Origin: Coprobacter fastidiosus
Lineage (GTDB): Bacteria > Bacteroidota > Bacteroidia > Bacteroidales > Coprobacteraceae
Direction: 5' to 3'
Length of the DNA stretch: 64,000 nt
Assembly (NCBI RefSeq): GCF_030296935.1
Contig: NZ_AP028032.1
Span: 1,550,001-1,614,000 of the forward strand
Below the pieces are notes generated by a model. The model did no database searches. It worked only from the letters and a program-made list of their open reading frames with translations, and was not told the DNA's origin. A program made the position numbers and the translations under genes. Shown one piece after another: positions 47,846-56,690 of the stretch (within the stretch, counting starts at the first letter, position 1; every line of letters starts with the position of its first letter).

Positions 47846-48805
47846 ATGTATAAAATCATATATACAATTTTATTAATGATGATATGGAGTGCTTGCAACT
47901 CTCGTCATTCTAATATCGAAAATGCCTATATTCTTTCTGAACCGGATTATACAGACAGCAAGATGTGGTACATAAACCTCAATGATACGGATGATTCCGG
48001 TGCAGATATATTCTATATAGTTTCAACATGGGAATTTGACTGGTACACCAATGACGGACAAATATGCCACTATGCCGATCCGGTCAATATTAAAGATCAC
48101 CGAGATGATATGGCTATCGAAATCTCCCAAATAGCCCAATATATGGGACAGAAAAATAACTTTTATGCTCCATATTACCGGCACATTACTCTTAACTCTT
48201 GGGCTACATGCAATGAAGACACCATCAATCGGCGCTATCATACGGTTTCATTCAACGATGTCCAAAAAGCATTTCGATATTTCATCAACACAAATAATAA
48301 TAATCGCCCGTTCATCTTAGCCGGGTTCAGTCAGGGAGGAAAATCGGTTGTCGAACTCATAAAAACGATGCCCGATGATATCAAGAAACGGATGGTTGCC
48401 GCCTATGTTCTCGGCTACAAAGTCACTCCCCAAGACACGACAGAATGTAAGAACCTCCGAGCTGCAAAAGATTCTCTCGACCTCGGTGTTACAATCTGTT
48501 ATAACTCAGTTTCTGATATAAAATATATAAAGCCTGTAATAAGTGTTCCGTCCGCTATGTGCATAAATCCGGTCAACTGGAAAACCGATGCTACTCCGGC
48601 AATTCTTCATGATACTATTACCGTCACCTTATCTCCAGAACACAATGTTCTTGTCCTATCCGGTTATAGCGGCAGCGAATATACTCCTATTCTCGGGATC
48701 ATCAACACCGGAGACTTTCATGGCGCAGAACCATGGCTTTACAGCGAATGCCTTGCTAAAAACATCCAACAGCGTATAAAGGCCTATCGAAAACTATATC
48801 CATAA
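47846..48805 (+). CDS. DUF3089 alpha/beta-hydrolase lipoprotein
   Basis: The protein is ~319 aa from MYKIIYTILLMMIWSAC, a lipoprotein signal with lipobox WSAC; an earlier Met lies at 47828. Family blocks are ADIFYIVSTW, NNFYAPYYRHITL, VQKAFRYFINTNNNNRPFIL, and the nucleophile elbow AGFSQGG (Ser). Substrate unknown. It ends ~44 bases before the left direct repeat of the GC-rich island. Confidence 0.82.
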   Translation: MYKIIYTILLMMIWSACNSRHSNIENAYILSEPDYTDSKMWYINLNDTDDSGADIFYIVSTWEFDWYTNDGQICHYADPVNIKDHRDDMAIEISQIAQYMGQKNNFYAPYYRHITLNSWATCNEDTINRRYHTVSFNDVQKAFRYFINTNNNNRPFILAGFSQGGKSVVELIKTMPDDIKKRMVAAYVLGYKVTPQDTTECKNLRAAKDSLDLGVTICYNSVSDIKYIKPVISVPSAMCINPVNWKTDATPAILHDTITVTLSPEHNVLVLSGYSGSEYTPILGIINTGDFHGAEPWLYSECLAKNIQQRIKAYRKLYP

Positions 48806-48848
48806 ACCAAACAAAAAATACCAGATACAATCAGACATTAATATAAGG

Positions 48849-48907
48849 AACTTTATAAATTAAAAACCTATCTAAATGCACTAAACAACCTTATTCAACA
48901 TAATATG
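48849..48907. repeat. 59-bp direct repeat, left copy
   Basis: This is identical to 54787-54845 except for one base (A versus G at position 39 of the repeat). It encodes, on the minus strand, the last residues HIMLNKVV plus stop of the asparagine synthase. It also contains TTAAAAACCTATCTAAATG, which resembles an end of the MITE-like family. Confidence 0.85.
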
Positions 48908-48999
48908 TAATTTAGTACCATTTTAATATCTATACATTTCTATACCTCTTATACAAAATAAATGAGCCGTAGAACAATAAAGATGTGGGCTTAATTTTA

Positions 49000-49007
49000 T
49001 ACCTTTG
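49000..49007 (+). promoter_or_regulatory. -7 box upstream of the AraC gene
   Basis: TACCTTTG lies 25 bases before the AraC start. No -33 match was found. Confidence 0.4.
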
Positions 49008-49031
49008 CAGCAAGAGAAAGAATGTACGAAT

Positions 49032-49883
49032 ATGAAACAGAAACAGATAGAAGAAAATATCGGTCCGATGAAACTCATATTCAATTATGAGGATGTGTTC
49101 TACAGTTTCTTTTACGATGACACCAGCGGTTGCATCCATCGCTCGCGGGAGTATGCGATGAATTACGTGTATTCGGGTGAAATGATACTGGACAATGGTA
49201 AGGAACAAATCCATGTCGGAAAGGGAGAATGTGTCTTTATTCCACGCGACCACCATATCACCATGTATAAAAAGCCTCTGAATGGGGAACGCTATTGCGG
49301 TATTTTCCTGAACTTTACCCGTAATTTTTTGCGGGAGATGTACACGAAACTCGAACAGTACAAGATTCCGGCCAATACGCCCAAACTCAAATCGGGGGTC
49401 ATTAAGTTGCCCAAGACAGCGGAAATAACCAGCCTTTTCGCCTCGCTGACACCGTTTTTCGACCCAGAGGTTAAGCCGCAGGACGATTTCATGCACTTGA
49501 AACTGCAAGAAGGGTTGCTTGCCTTACTTCATATTGACAAACGGTTTGCGCCTACGCTGTTCGATTTCAACGAGCCGTGGAAAATCGACATCTTGGACTT
49601 CCTGAACAAGAATTATATGTACGAGTTCACGATGGAAGATTTGGCGCACTATACTGGAAGAAGCCTTGCCACGTTCAAGCGCGATTTTAAAAAGATAAGC
49701 GATCTGACACCCGAAAAGTGGCTTATACGCAAGCGACTGGAGGTCGCCTACAACTTGATGAAAGAGGGAGGAAACAAGGTTGTAGATGTCTACACCAAAG
49801 TGGGATTCAGAAACCAATCGCATTTCTCGGCGGCGTTCAAGAAGCAGTACGGCATTGCGCCGACGGCTGTGGCGGCCTTGTAG
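49032..49883 (+). CDS. AraC family transcriptional regulator
   Basis: The protein is 283 aa from MKQKQIEENIG. The N-terminal half is a cupin-like sensor (GKGECVFIPRDHHITM). The C-terminal double HTH has MEDLAHYTGRSLATFKRDFK and VVDVYTKVGFRNQSHFSAAF. It is the first gene inside the GC-rich island and likely regulates the acetyltransferase or redox genes next to it. Confidence 0.9.
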   Translation: MKQKQIEENIGPMKLIFNYEDVFYSFFYDDTSGCIHRSREYAMNYVYSGEMILDNGKEQIHVGKGECVFIPRDHHITMYKKPLNGERYCGIFLNFTRNFLREMYTKLEQYKIPANTPKLKSGVIKLPKTAEITSLFASLTPFFDPEVKPQDDFMHLKLQEGLLALLHIDKRFAPTLFDFNEPWKIDILDFLNKNYMYEFTMEDLAHYTGRSLATFKRDFKKISDLTPEKWLIRKRLEVAYNLMKEGGNKVVDVYTKVGFRNQSHFSAAFKKQYGIAPTAVAAL

Positions 49884-49914
49884 CTGAATTAGTTCGTTGT
49901 CAAAACGGTTGAAT

Positions 49915-50396
49915 ATGATAAGACAAGTACGGACAGATGACGCGACAGCCATCGCGTCAATATACAACGGCTATGTGACCGGCAGCAACATCACGTTCGA
50001 GGAAGAGCCAGTCACGGTGGAGGAAATGACATCGCGGATCGCCGGGATTTCGGCGGGTTTCCCGTACCTTATCTGGGTGGAGGACGGTGCGGTGAAAGGA
50101 TATTGCTACGCCCATGCATGGAAAGAACGGTCGGCCTACCGCTACACGGCGGAGACCACTGTCTATCTGTCGTCCGACATCACCGGACGGGACATCAAGG
50201 CTGACCTTATGCGGCGGCTCATCGCCGAATGCAAGGAAATGGGGCTGAAAGTGCTGATAGCCTGCATCACGGAGGGAAATGCGGCAAGCAACGCCCTACA
50301 TGAAAGTTTAGGCTTCAGGCAGGTGTCCAGGTGTCCCGCTTCAAGAAAGTCGGACTGAAGTTCGGGCAGTAACTCGATGTGGCGGACTATGAACTG
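49915..50396 (+). pseudogene. Phosphinothricin-type GNAT acetyltransferase, C-terminus disrupted
   Basis: The protein starts MIRQVRTDDATAIASIYNGY and is normal to HESLGFRQVSR. A tandem 8-base duplication (AGGTGTCC twice, 50321-50336) then shifts the frame and gives a false end SRCPASRKSD at 50358. In the original frame the sequence continues RFKKVGLKFGQ, a TAA, then LDVADYELILEG. The family normally ends with these residues, so at least two lesions are present. The truncated 147-aa product may or may not be active. Confidence 0.7.
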
Positions 50397-50470
50397 ATAC
50401 TGGAAGGGTAACAAAATCTGAAGAGCTCTTTGTCTCTGTCCCTTCGGTTGTTGTCAGTTAAAACGGACAT

Positions 50471-50818
50471 TCATCCACCGTACTTTTTCTCGAACAGTCC
50501 CGTATTGCGGTTTCCCCAGTCAATCATGGCGTCGATGATAGGAATTAGCGTCATGCCTAATGGCGTGATGGAATACTCCGAGCGCGGAGGCAGCTCGGGG
50601 AAGATAGTCTTCGACACCAGTCCGTCCTCCACCAGCTCCTTCAGTTGCAAGTCGAGCACGCGGGGCGTGGCTTCGGGGAATATCTTGTGCAGTTCGCTGG
50701 GGCGCAGGGCGCGGTGGCGCAGTTCGTCCAAGATGCACGACTTCCACTTGGAATCAATCAGGCTCATGGTCAGCCGCAAAGGGCAACCCAAATCGACGGG
50801 TATCTTTCTTTCGTACAT
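50471..50818 (-). CDS. HxlR family transcriptional regulator
   Basis: This 115-aa winged-helix protein has KWKSCILDELRHRALRPSEL, HKIFPEATPRVLDLQLKELV and a wing with EYSITPLGMTLIPIID. HxlR proteins often sense reactive aldehydes or redox stress through a Cys (Cys near CPLRLTMSL or CILDEL). It is divergent from the NTF2-like gene, and the shared intergenic region has operator-like repeats. Confidence 0.92.
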   Translation of the reverse strand: MYERKIPVDLGCPLRLTMSLIDSKWKSCILDELRHRALRPSELHKIFPEATPRVLDLQLKELVEDGLVSKTIFPELPPRSEYSITPLGMTLIPIIDAMIDWGNRNTGLFEKKYGG

Positions 50819-50847
50819 GGTTCTATCGCTATTGAATGTTATGTCTG

Positions 50848-50951
50848 CAAAGGTAATGATAATATGCCGGAACGGGGATATACCGAATAATTTTTCAGTA
50901 TATGAATAATTTTTCGGTACTTGCGGAAGCAGGAAGCATCGCCTACCTTTG
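50848..50951. promoter_or_regulatory. Divergent hxlR / NTF2-like promoters with HxlR operator candidate
   Basis: TACCTTTG occurs on the minus strand (50848-50855) and plus strand (50944-50951). Between them, GAATAATTTTTC(A/G)GTA occurs twice (50885-50919), and the outer TACCGAA (50881-50887) and TTCGGTA (50913-50919) form an inverted repeat. This is a plausible operator. Confidence 0.5.
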
Positions 50952-50989
50952 CATCATCAAAACAAGATAATCAATTAAACATTAGCATC

Positions 50990-51373
50990 ATGAGAGCGAA
51001 TATCGAAGAGTACAAGGCTGTGGAAGCCGCTGCCATGAAATTTGTGAAAAGCGTGGCTGAAGGCAATAGCAAACACGCCCGCGAGTTGTTCACTGACGAA
51101 GCCGTCCTGTTTGGCTATTTAGACGGACAGTTGGAGCATGACAGCATCGAGCAGTTTTATAAGAATGTGGACACCGTAGGAGCAGGCGATGACTTCAAGG
51201 CACGCATCGACGTGGTGGACGTGGAAGAGACCCTGGCCGTGGTCCGCGTGTTGGAAGAGAAATGGGGAGGCCGCATCGGCTTCACCGACTACTTGCTGCT
51301 GATGAAGATGGACGGCAAGTGGCGGTGTGTGGCGAAAGCGTATAATCAGAACTCAAACACCATTCAAAAATAA
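50990..51373 (+). CDS. NTF2-like (lumazine-binding-2 type) protein
   Basis: This 127-aa protein starts at MRANIEEYKAVEAA, 39 bases after the -7 box; an upstream Met at 50921 would lie before the promoter. It has a SnoaL/NTF2-type fold: helices then strands with AVVRVLEEKWGGRIGFTDYL. It is likely HxlR-regulated. Enzymatic function is unknown. Confidence 0.82.
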   Translation: MRANIEEYKAVEAAAMKFVKSVAEGNSKHARELFTDEAVLFGYLDGQLEHDSIEQFYKNVDTVGAGDDFKARIDVVDVEETLAVVRVLEEKWGGRIGFTDYLLLMKMDGKWRCVAKAYNQNSNTIQK

Positions 51374-51381
51374 TAGGAGCT

Positions 51382-51537
51382 ATGGGAAAGAAAATTGTCA
51401 TATTGAACGGCAGTCCCAGACCGAAAGGCAATACGGTGGGACTTATAGAAGCATTTGTAAAAGGCGCGGAGCAGGCAGGCGACATTGCCGGACATCCCTC
51501 GTTGGAGAAAGCATACAATTTGGGAAAAAACATCTAA
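51382..51537 (+). pseudogene. Flavodoxin-like NAD(P)H oxidoreductase, internal deletion
   Basis: The 51-residue ORF keeps the N-terminal FMN-loop motif ILNGSPRPKGNT and continues VGLIEAFVKGAEQAG. It then jumps to a C-terminal-like end DIAGHPSLEKAYNLGKNI. A full-length family member is ~170-200 aa, so ~120 or more residues are missing in frame. An almost certain loss of function. Confidence 0.75.
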
Positions 51538-51550
51538 AAAGGAGGAACGC

Positions 51551-51652
51551 ATGAAAGTATTGTTGATTAACGGCAGCCCGAACCAAGCGGGCTGCACCTA
51601 TACCGCCTGAGCCGAGGATGCGGACGCACTTCATTCAGGACAAATACGAGTA
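51551..51652 (+). pseudogene. Second flavodoxin-like oxidoreductase remnant
   Basis: It starts MKVLLINGSPNQAGCTYTA and stops at 51610. The following bases in another frame encode MRTHFIQDKYE plus stop, like the end of such reductases. The middle is missing. Confidence 0.65.
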
Positions 51653-51785
51653 AAATTCAAGATGCAACTATATTCGTCTTATATTTGACCTTTTCAGCAA
51701 TACTATTTGAGCCTCACAGCAACCCCGCTGTGAGGCTTTTGCTTTACCTTCGCATCGTGACAAGAAATCAAACGATTAGGATATT

Positions 51786-52772
51786 ATGAAGCGAAAACTG
51801 TTATTATTCACGATGTTGTGTTGTCTGGCGTTTTCAGCGAACGCTTGCGGCACGAACGGGACGCATCAGCCGACGGCAAAAAATGAGACTGCCAACAACA
51901 ACGGCGAGAACGAAAACGACACGGTGGAAAGTGATGAAGTTTGTTCGATTTGACCCCAAGGCGAGAACGACAAGCCACCCGTCATCACGCTTAGCAACGG
52001 ATATGCCATGCCTATGCTCGGATTGGGAACGTACAGCCTGCACGGAGACGAGTGCATCAACGTCATACTCTCTGCCATCAAATTAGGCTACCGCAAGTTC
52101 GATACCGCTACTTTCTACGGAAACGAGGAAGAAGTAGGCGAAGCCATACTCCGTTCGGGAGTGCCACGTGAGGAGTTCTTCATCTGTACCAAACTCTATC
52201 CCAACGAGTTCGGCCACGCAGAGGAAGCCATCGAAGCCTCCCTTGCAAGACTCGACATAGGCTATGTGGACTTGATGCTGCTTCACCATCCGGGCCGTAA
52301 CGACGTGGAAGCCTACAAAGTAATGGAGCGTGCCATGGCCGCAGGCAAGATACGCTCGCTCGGCGTGTCCAACTATTATATCGAGGAGATGACGGAATTC
52401 CTGCCGAAAGTGAGCATCAAGCCCGTAATGACGCAAAACGAGATACATCCCTACTATCAGGAAAAAGAGGTCAGGAAATACATGCACCGCAATGGCATCG
52501 TCATCGAAGGGTGGTATCCATTCGGCGACAGAGGCTATACAAAGGCAATGTTCAGCAACGAAACCCTTAAAAAGATAGCCGAGGCACACGGCAAATCTCC
52601 TACACAGGTCATCCTGCGCTGGGACTTACAGCACGGTGTGGCAGTCATCCCCGGTTCGAGCAATCCCGGCCACCAGAAAGAGAACATCTCCGTATTTGAC
52701 TTCGAGCTGATCCCGGAGGAAATGGCACGCATTGACGCGCTCGACCGGAACGAGAAAAATGACTGGTATTGA
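51786..52772 (+). pseudogene. Exported aldo/keto reductase with in-frame TGA
   Basis: A single frame starts MKRKLLLFTMLCCLAFSANA, a lipoprotein-like signal (ANACG), followed by a polar linker. It hits TGA at 51951-51953 and continues PQGENDKPPVITLSNGYAMP into a complete aldo/keto reductase: KFDTATFYGNEEE (Asp and Tyr), ICTKLYP (Lys), LLHHPG (His), and GSSNPGHQKENI for NADPH. An internal start at 52008 would cut into the first strand. If the TGA is real, the exported form is lost. Confidence 0.72.
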
Positions 52773-52793
52773 CAATGTAAAATGATATAGAAA

Positions 52794-53873
52794 ATGAAAA
52801 CAACTGCAATGAAATCAATCTGCACGGCCCTGCTCGCCTGCCTCTGCGGCACAAGCGGCCTCACGGCACAGGAAAATCAACTTAATACGAATAACATGAT
52901 AGAAGAAAAATTGAATTTAACGCAGGAGTGGGACAAGGTGTTCCCGCAAAGTGACGAAGTGAGCCACTCCAAAATCACGTTCCACAACCGTTACGGCATC
53001 ACGCTTGCCGCCGACTTGTATATCCCCAAAGAGGCAACAGGCAAACTGTCTGCCATAGCCGTCTGTGGTCCGTTCGGGGCTGTCAAGGAGCAGGCATCCG
53101 GGCTGTATGCGCAGGAACTCGCAAAGCGCGGTTTCCTCACGATAGCTTTCGATCCGTCGTTCACCGGCGAGAGCGGCGGACAGCCCCGCTATGTGGCATC
53201 GCCCGACATCAACACTGAGGACTTCTCGGCAGCGGTGGACTACCTCGCCACCCGTGACGATGTGAACCCGGAACAGATAGGCATCCTCGGCATCTGCGGA
53301 TGGGGAGGCATGGCTGTCAATGCCGCAGCCATCGATACCCGCATCAAAGCCACCGTCGCCGCTACCATGTACGACATGAGCCGAGTCAACGCTAACGGCT
53401 ATTTCGATGCCGACGACAATGCCGACGCACGCCACGAACTACGCCGCCAGTTGAATACCCAACGTACAACGGATTACCGCAACGGCTCGTATGAGCTTGC
53501 CGGAGGTCTGCCCGATGTAGTGCCTGCCGATGCTCCACAATTCCTGAAAGACTACTTCGCCTACTATAAAACGGAACGTGGCTACCACAAGCGTTCGCTC
53601 AACTCCAACGGCGGCTGGAACAAGACTTCGACACTCTCGTTTCTGAACATGCCGATTCTGTCCTACGCAAGTGAAATCCGTAGTGCTGTGCTGCTTGTCC
53701 ACGGTGAAAACGCCCATTCGCGCTACTTCAGCGAGGACACCTACAAGAAACTGGCAGGCGGCAACAAGGAACTGTTGATAGTCCCCGGAGCCAGCCACAC
53801 CGACCTATACGACAACTTCGATAAGATACCGTTCGACCGGATAGTGGCGTTCTATCGCGAAAATCTGAAATAA
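52794..53873 (+). CDS. Exported alpha/beta hydrolase with Cys nucleophile
   Basis: This 359-aa protein has a Sec signal (MKSICTALLACLCGTSGLTA|QE). The nucleophile elbow is GICGWGG, placing Cys where most esterases have Ser, as in dienelactone hydrolases. Acid and His candidates are VHGENAHSRYFSED and GASHTDLYD. The next gene's ATG overlaps its stop. It probably acts on a small ester or lactone; substrate unknown. Confidence 0.82.
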   Translation: MKTTAMKSICTALLACLCGTSGLTAQENQLNTNNMIEEKLNLTQEWDKVFPQSDEVSHSKITFHNRYGITLAADLYIPKEATGKLSAIAVCGPFGAVKEQASGLYAQELAKRGFLTIAFDPSFTGESGGQPRYVASPDINTEDFSAAVDYLATRDDVNPEQIGILGICGWGGMAVNAAAIDTRIKATVAATMYDMSRVNANGYFDADDNADARHELRRQLNTQRTTDYRNGSYELAGGLPDVVPADAPQFLKDYFAYYKTERGYHKRSLNSNGGWNKTSTLSFLNMPILSYASEIRSAVLLVHGENAHSRYFSEDTYKKLAGGNKELLIVPGASHTDLYDNFDKIPFDRIVAFYRENLK

Positions 53874-54700
53874 TGGGCAGTATGGACAAACACATCACTT
53901 TCCGAAACGGGCAGCAGGTCTGCCCGCTCGGGCAAGGCACCTACCAGATGGGGCGCAGGCGCAGCGAGGAGATACAAGCCTTGCGCAGGGGAATCAACTT
54001 AGGGTTGACACTGATAGACACTGCCGAGATGTACGGTACGGAAGACCTTGTGGGCGAAGCCGTGTGCGATTGTCGCGATAAAGCTTTTATCGTCAGTAAA
54101 GTGCTGCCCAGCAATGCAAGTTATGAAGGAACCAAACGTGCCTGCGAACGGAGTCTGCAACGGCTCGGCACAGACTATATCGACCTCTATCTGCTGCATT
54201 GGATAGGTCGTTACCCGTTCTCCGAGACTGTCCGTGCTTTGGTGGAATTGCAGCAGGAGGGAAAAATCAGGCAATGGGGCATGAGCAATCTGGACGTGGA
54301 TGATATGGAACGCATCATTACCTTGCCACACGGTAAGGACTGCGCCGCCAATCAGGTGCTCTACAACCTGAAAGACCGAGGTATCGAATATGATCTTATC
54401 CCGTGGAGCGAACAGCATCATATTCCCATCATGGCCTATACGCCTTTGGGCGAAGGACGGTTGCGTAACCATAAGACATTGATAGAGATAGCCCGCAGGC
54501 ACGATGCCACTCCCACGCAAATCATGCTGGCATGGGTGATGCGTACTCAAAATGTTATCGCTATACCCAAGGCAAGCAGCATAGCCCATGTGGAGGACAA
54601 TGCCCGAAGCCTTGATATTTCTCTGACGGAAGAAGATTTGAGCGACATCAACAAAGCATTTCCGGCTCCTACGCACAAGATACATTTGGCAGGGTGGTGA
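53873..54700 (+). CDS. Aldo/keto reductase, cytosolic
   Basis: This 275-aa protein has a full AKR layout: GTYQMG, LIDTAEMYGTEDLVGEAV (Asp and Tyr), IVSKVLPSN (Lys), LYLLHWIG (His) and IPKASSIAHVEDNA for NADPH. It has no signal. It is coupled to the hydrolase by a 1-base overlap. It is intact, unlike the exported reductase upstream. Confidence 0.9.
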   Translation: MGSMDKHITFRNGQQVCPLGQGTYQMGRRRSEEIQALRRGINLGLTLIDTAEMYGTEDLVGEAVCDCRDKAFIVSKVLPSNASYEGTKRACERSLQRLGTDYIDLYLLHWIGRYPFSETVRALVELQQEGKIRQWGMSNLDVDDMERIITLPHGKDCAANQVLYNLKDRGIEYDLIPWSEQHHIPIMAYTPLGEGRLRNHKTLIEIARRHDATPTQIMLAWVMRTQNVIAIPKASSIAHVEDNARSLDISLTEEDLSDINKAFPAPTHKIHLAGW

Positions 54701-54786
54701 TTGAAACTTCTGTAAACCATACACATCGCCATTACCGCCTTGCCCAAATATATGCCGATGGGATAACAATCAGACACTAAATGAGA

Positions 54787-54845
54787 AACTTTATAAATTA
54801 AAAACCTATCTAAATGCACTAAACGACCTTATTCAACATAATATG
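54787..54845. repeat. 59-bp direct repeat, right copy
   Basis: This is the partner of 48849-48907. Bases 54819-54845 are the 3' end of the asparagine synthase gene, so the element joins at a gene end and reproduces that end. Confidence 0.85.
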
Positions 54846-56516
54846 CAAATTGATCCATTTCCATAAATGTTGAGGGGCTGTTGTTCCTTTTTCCAAAAAA
54901 CTGTTCCATTGTCGGTTTAGTTGTTCCCCGTCAATCCAGTCAGACGCAACACTTTCTCTCAAACCGTCAATAGATTCTCCTACCCAATTTTGCAGTTCAT
55001 TCGATAGCCATAATCGAGAAGAACGTCCAGCTTCTCCTTTCGGTGCCAAACGAACATTTTTCGGGAGTAACCGAGAGGCTATCTGGCGAATCATCCACTT
55101 ATCCTGACAAGAACGTTCTTTCATATAATGCGGTAAAGCAAAAGCATATTCAATCAAACGATGGTCTAAAAACGGTTTCCGGAGTTCGGTAGAATGCATC
55201 ATACTCACCCGATCATTAAACCGAAGAATATGCGGAATACGTTCATAAAACAAATCTCTATATCTCAGATTATCTTCTTCATCCCGAAAAGGATGCGGAT
55301 ATTCAGGTAAATGCGCCAATTCTTTAAAATCGGACTTCAAGCAAGAACAAATTGCGGATTGGTCCATATCCCCTTTTCTCGGATAACTTGCCCAAACCTC
55401 ATCAAGGCCGAGTCCGTCACACAAGACAGTAGTCCCCTGACGATGAGCAGTCCTAAATAAACGAGCATAAGCCAATGATGAAAATCCGTCATAAGGTTCC
55501 TCCTGTACTCGGGCGATTTTTACAGCTTCTTTCACCACTATATCAGGAGTAAGTTGTACCTGTTCCAAATGATATTCTGTATGTGAAAGCATTTCCTCTG
55601 TCCATAAAATTTCATCTGAAAATTTATCTCCGCCATAATAAGAATATACTTTAAACGGATCATGAGGAAATAACCGATGTATAAGACCTAACAAAAATGA
55701 GGAATCGATTCCTCCGGACAGATTGAATCCGACCGGAACAGCCGCATCTAAATTATAGCGGACGCTCTCCTCTGCCAATGATAAAAAACGTTCTGCTGCT
55801 TCTGTCTCCGAGTCAGGAATTTCGACAGACTGTACTGCTTTATCGAATTCATACCATTGCCGTACATCCAAAGATGAAGAATTAAAAAACAAGCAATATC
55901 CAGCCGGAAGCTGATACACTTCATCCCAAAATGTTTCATAAGGCATTCCATACGTAGAATAAACCAAATATCCAGCCCAGCGACAGGATGACATCTGTTT
56001 GCGAATACCGGCAGCAAATAGGGCTTTTATCTCAGAAGCAAAATATAAATTCCCTTTCTGTAAAGAAAAATAAAGAGGTTTTACTCCAAACCGATCTCGC
56101 GCCATAAAAAGAGTTTTTGCCGACCGATCATATATCACAATAGCAAAAATTCCGTTAAAACGATCGAGACATGATCTCCCCCAACGATGATAAGCCTTCA
56201 AGATAACCTCTTCCTCCGTATCGGAATGAAATGTATAATAACGGCTCAATAATTTTCTCAGTTCGACATGATTATATATATTACCATCGCAAACCAGAAT
56301 AAGTCCGGTATCCTCATCCATATAAGGCTGTTCCGAAACGCCTTTTATCTGTTTTACCGCCAACCGGTTATGAATCATTCCTATTTCAGAATCAACTACC
56401 CAAGATATCCATGACCCCATATTATCCGGACCTCGATGAAGCTGCACTTGCGACATCTTTTTTAGTAACGACTTCATATTAGGAACTTCTCCTACTACAC
56501 CTGCAATTCCGCACAT
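54819..56516 (-). CDS. Asparagine synthase (glutamine-hydrolysing) family protein
   Basis: This 565-aa protein has the N-terminal class II glutaminase with nucleophile Cys2 (MCGIAGVVGE), RGPDNMGS and the DGNIYNH block. The synthetase domain has PP-loop SGGIDSS (~265-271) and CDGLGLDEVWASY. It is AsnB-like. The neighbouring carrier-like and GT2-like genes suggest it may amidate or modify a cell-envelope product rather than only make asparagine. Confidence 0.85.
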   Translation of the reverse strand: MCGIAGVVGEVPNMKSLLKKMSQVQLHRGPDNMGSWISWVVDSEIGMIHNRLAVKQIKGVSEQPYMDEDTGLILVCDGNIYNHVELRKLLSRYYTFHSDTEEEVILKAYHRWGRSCLDRFNGIFAIVIYDRSAKTLFMARDRFGVKPLYFSLQKGNLYFASEIKALFAAGIRKQMSSCRWAGYLVYSTYGMPYETFWDEVYQLPAGYCLFFNSSSLDVRQWYEFDKAVQSVEIPDSETEAAERFLSLAEESVRYNLDAAVPVGFNLSGGIDSSFLLGLIHRLFPHDPFKVYSYYGGDKFSDEILWTEEMLSHTEYHLEQVQLTPDIVVKEAVKIARVQEEPYDGFSSLAYARLFRTAHRQGTTVLCDGLGLDEVWASYPRKGDMDQSAICSCLKSDFKELAHLPEYPHPFRDEEDNLRYRDLFYERIPHILRFNDRVSMMHSTELRKPFLDHRLIEYAFALPHYMKERSCQDKWMIRQIASRLLPKNVRLAPKGEAGRSSRLWLSNELQNWVGESIDGLRESVASDWIDGEQLNRQWNSFLEKGTTAPQHLWKWINLHIMLNKVV

Positions 56517-56690
56517 ATTATTATTCTATTTTATCGATTCTCATATCGAACCTCAATCTGACAAAACTCAAGATTGCTTTTACCTAAAATCGGGTATCAG
56601 ATTTCACCCAATCTCTTCATACAAAACATTTGTCGAAGACGTTCTAAAAAACATTTTTTTTAGAAAATAGTTCAAAGCTCATATCACATC

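Noticed and set aside
51951-51953. TGA as a selenocysteine codon
   Set aside because: It is in a variable linker before the AKR domain, not at a catalytic position, and no SECIS-like stem was evident.
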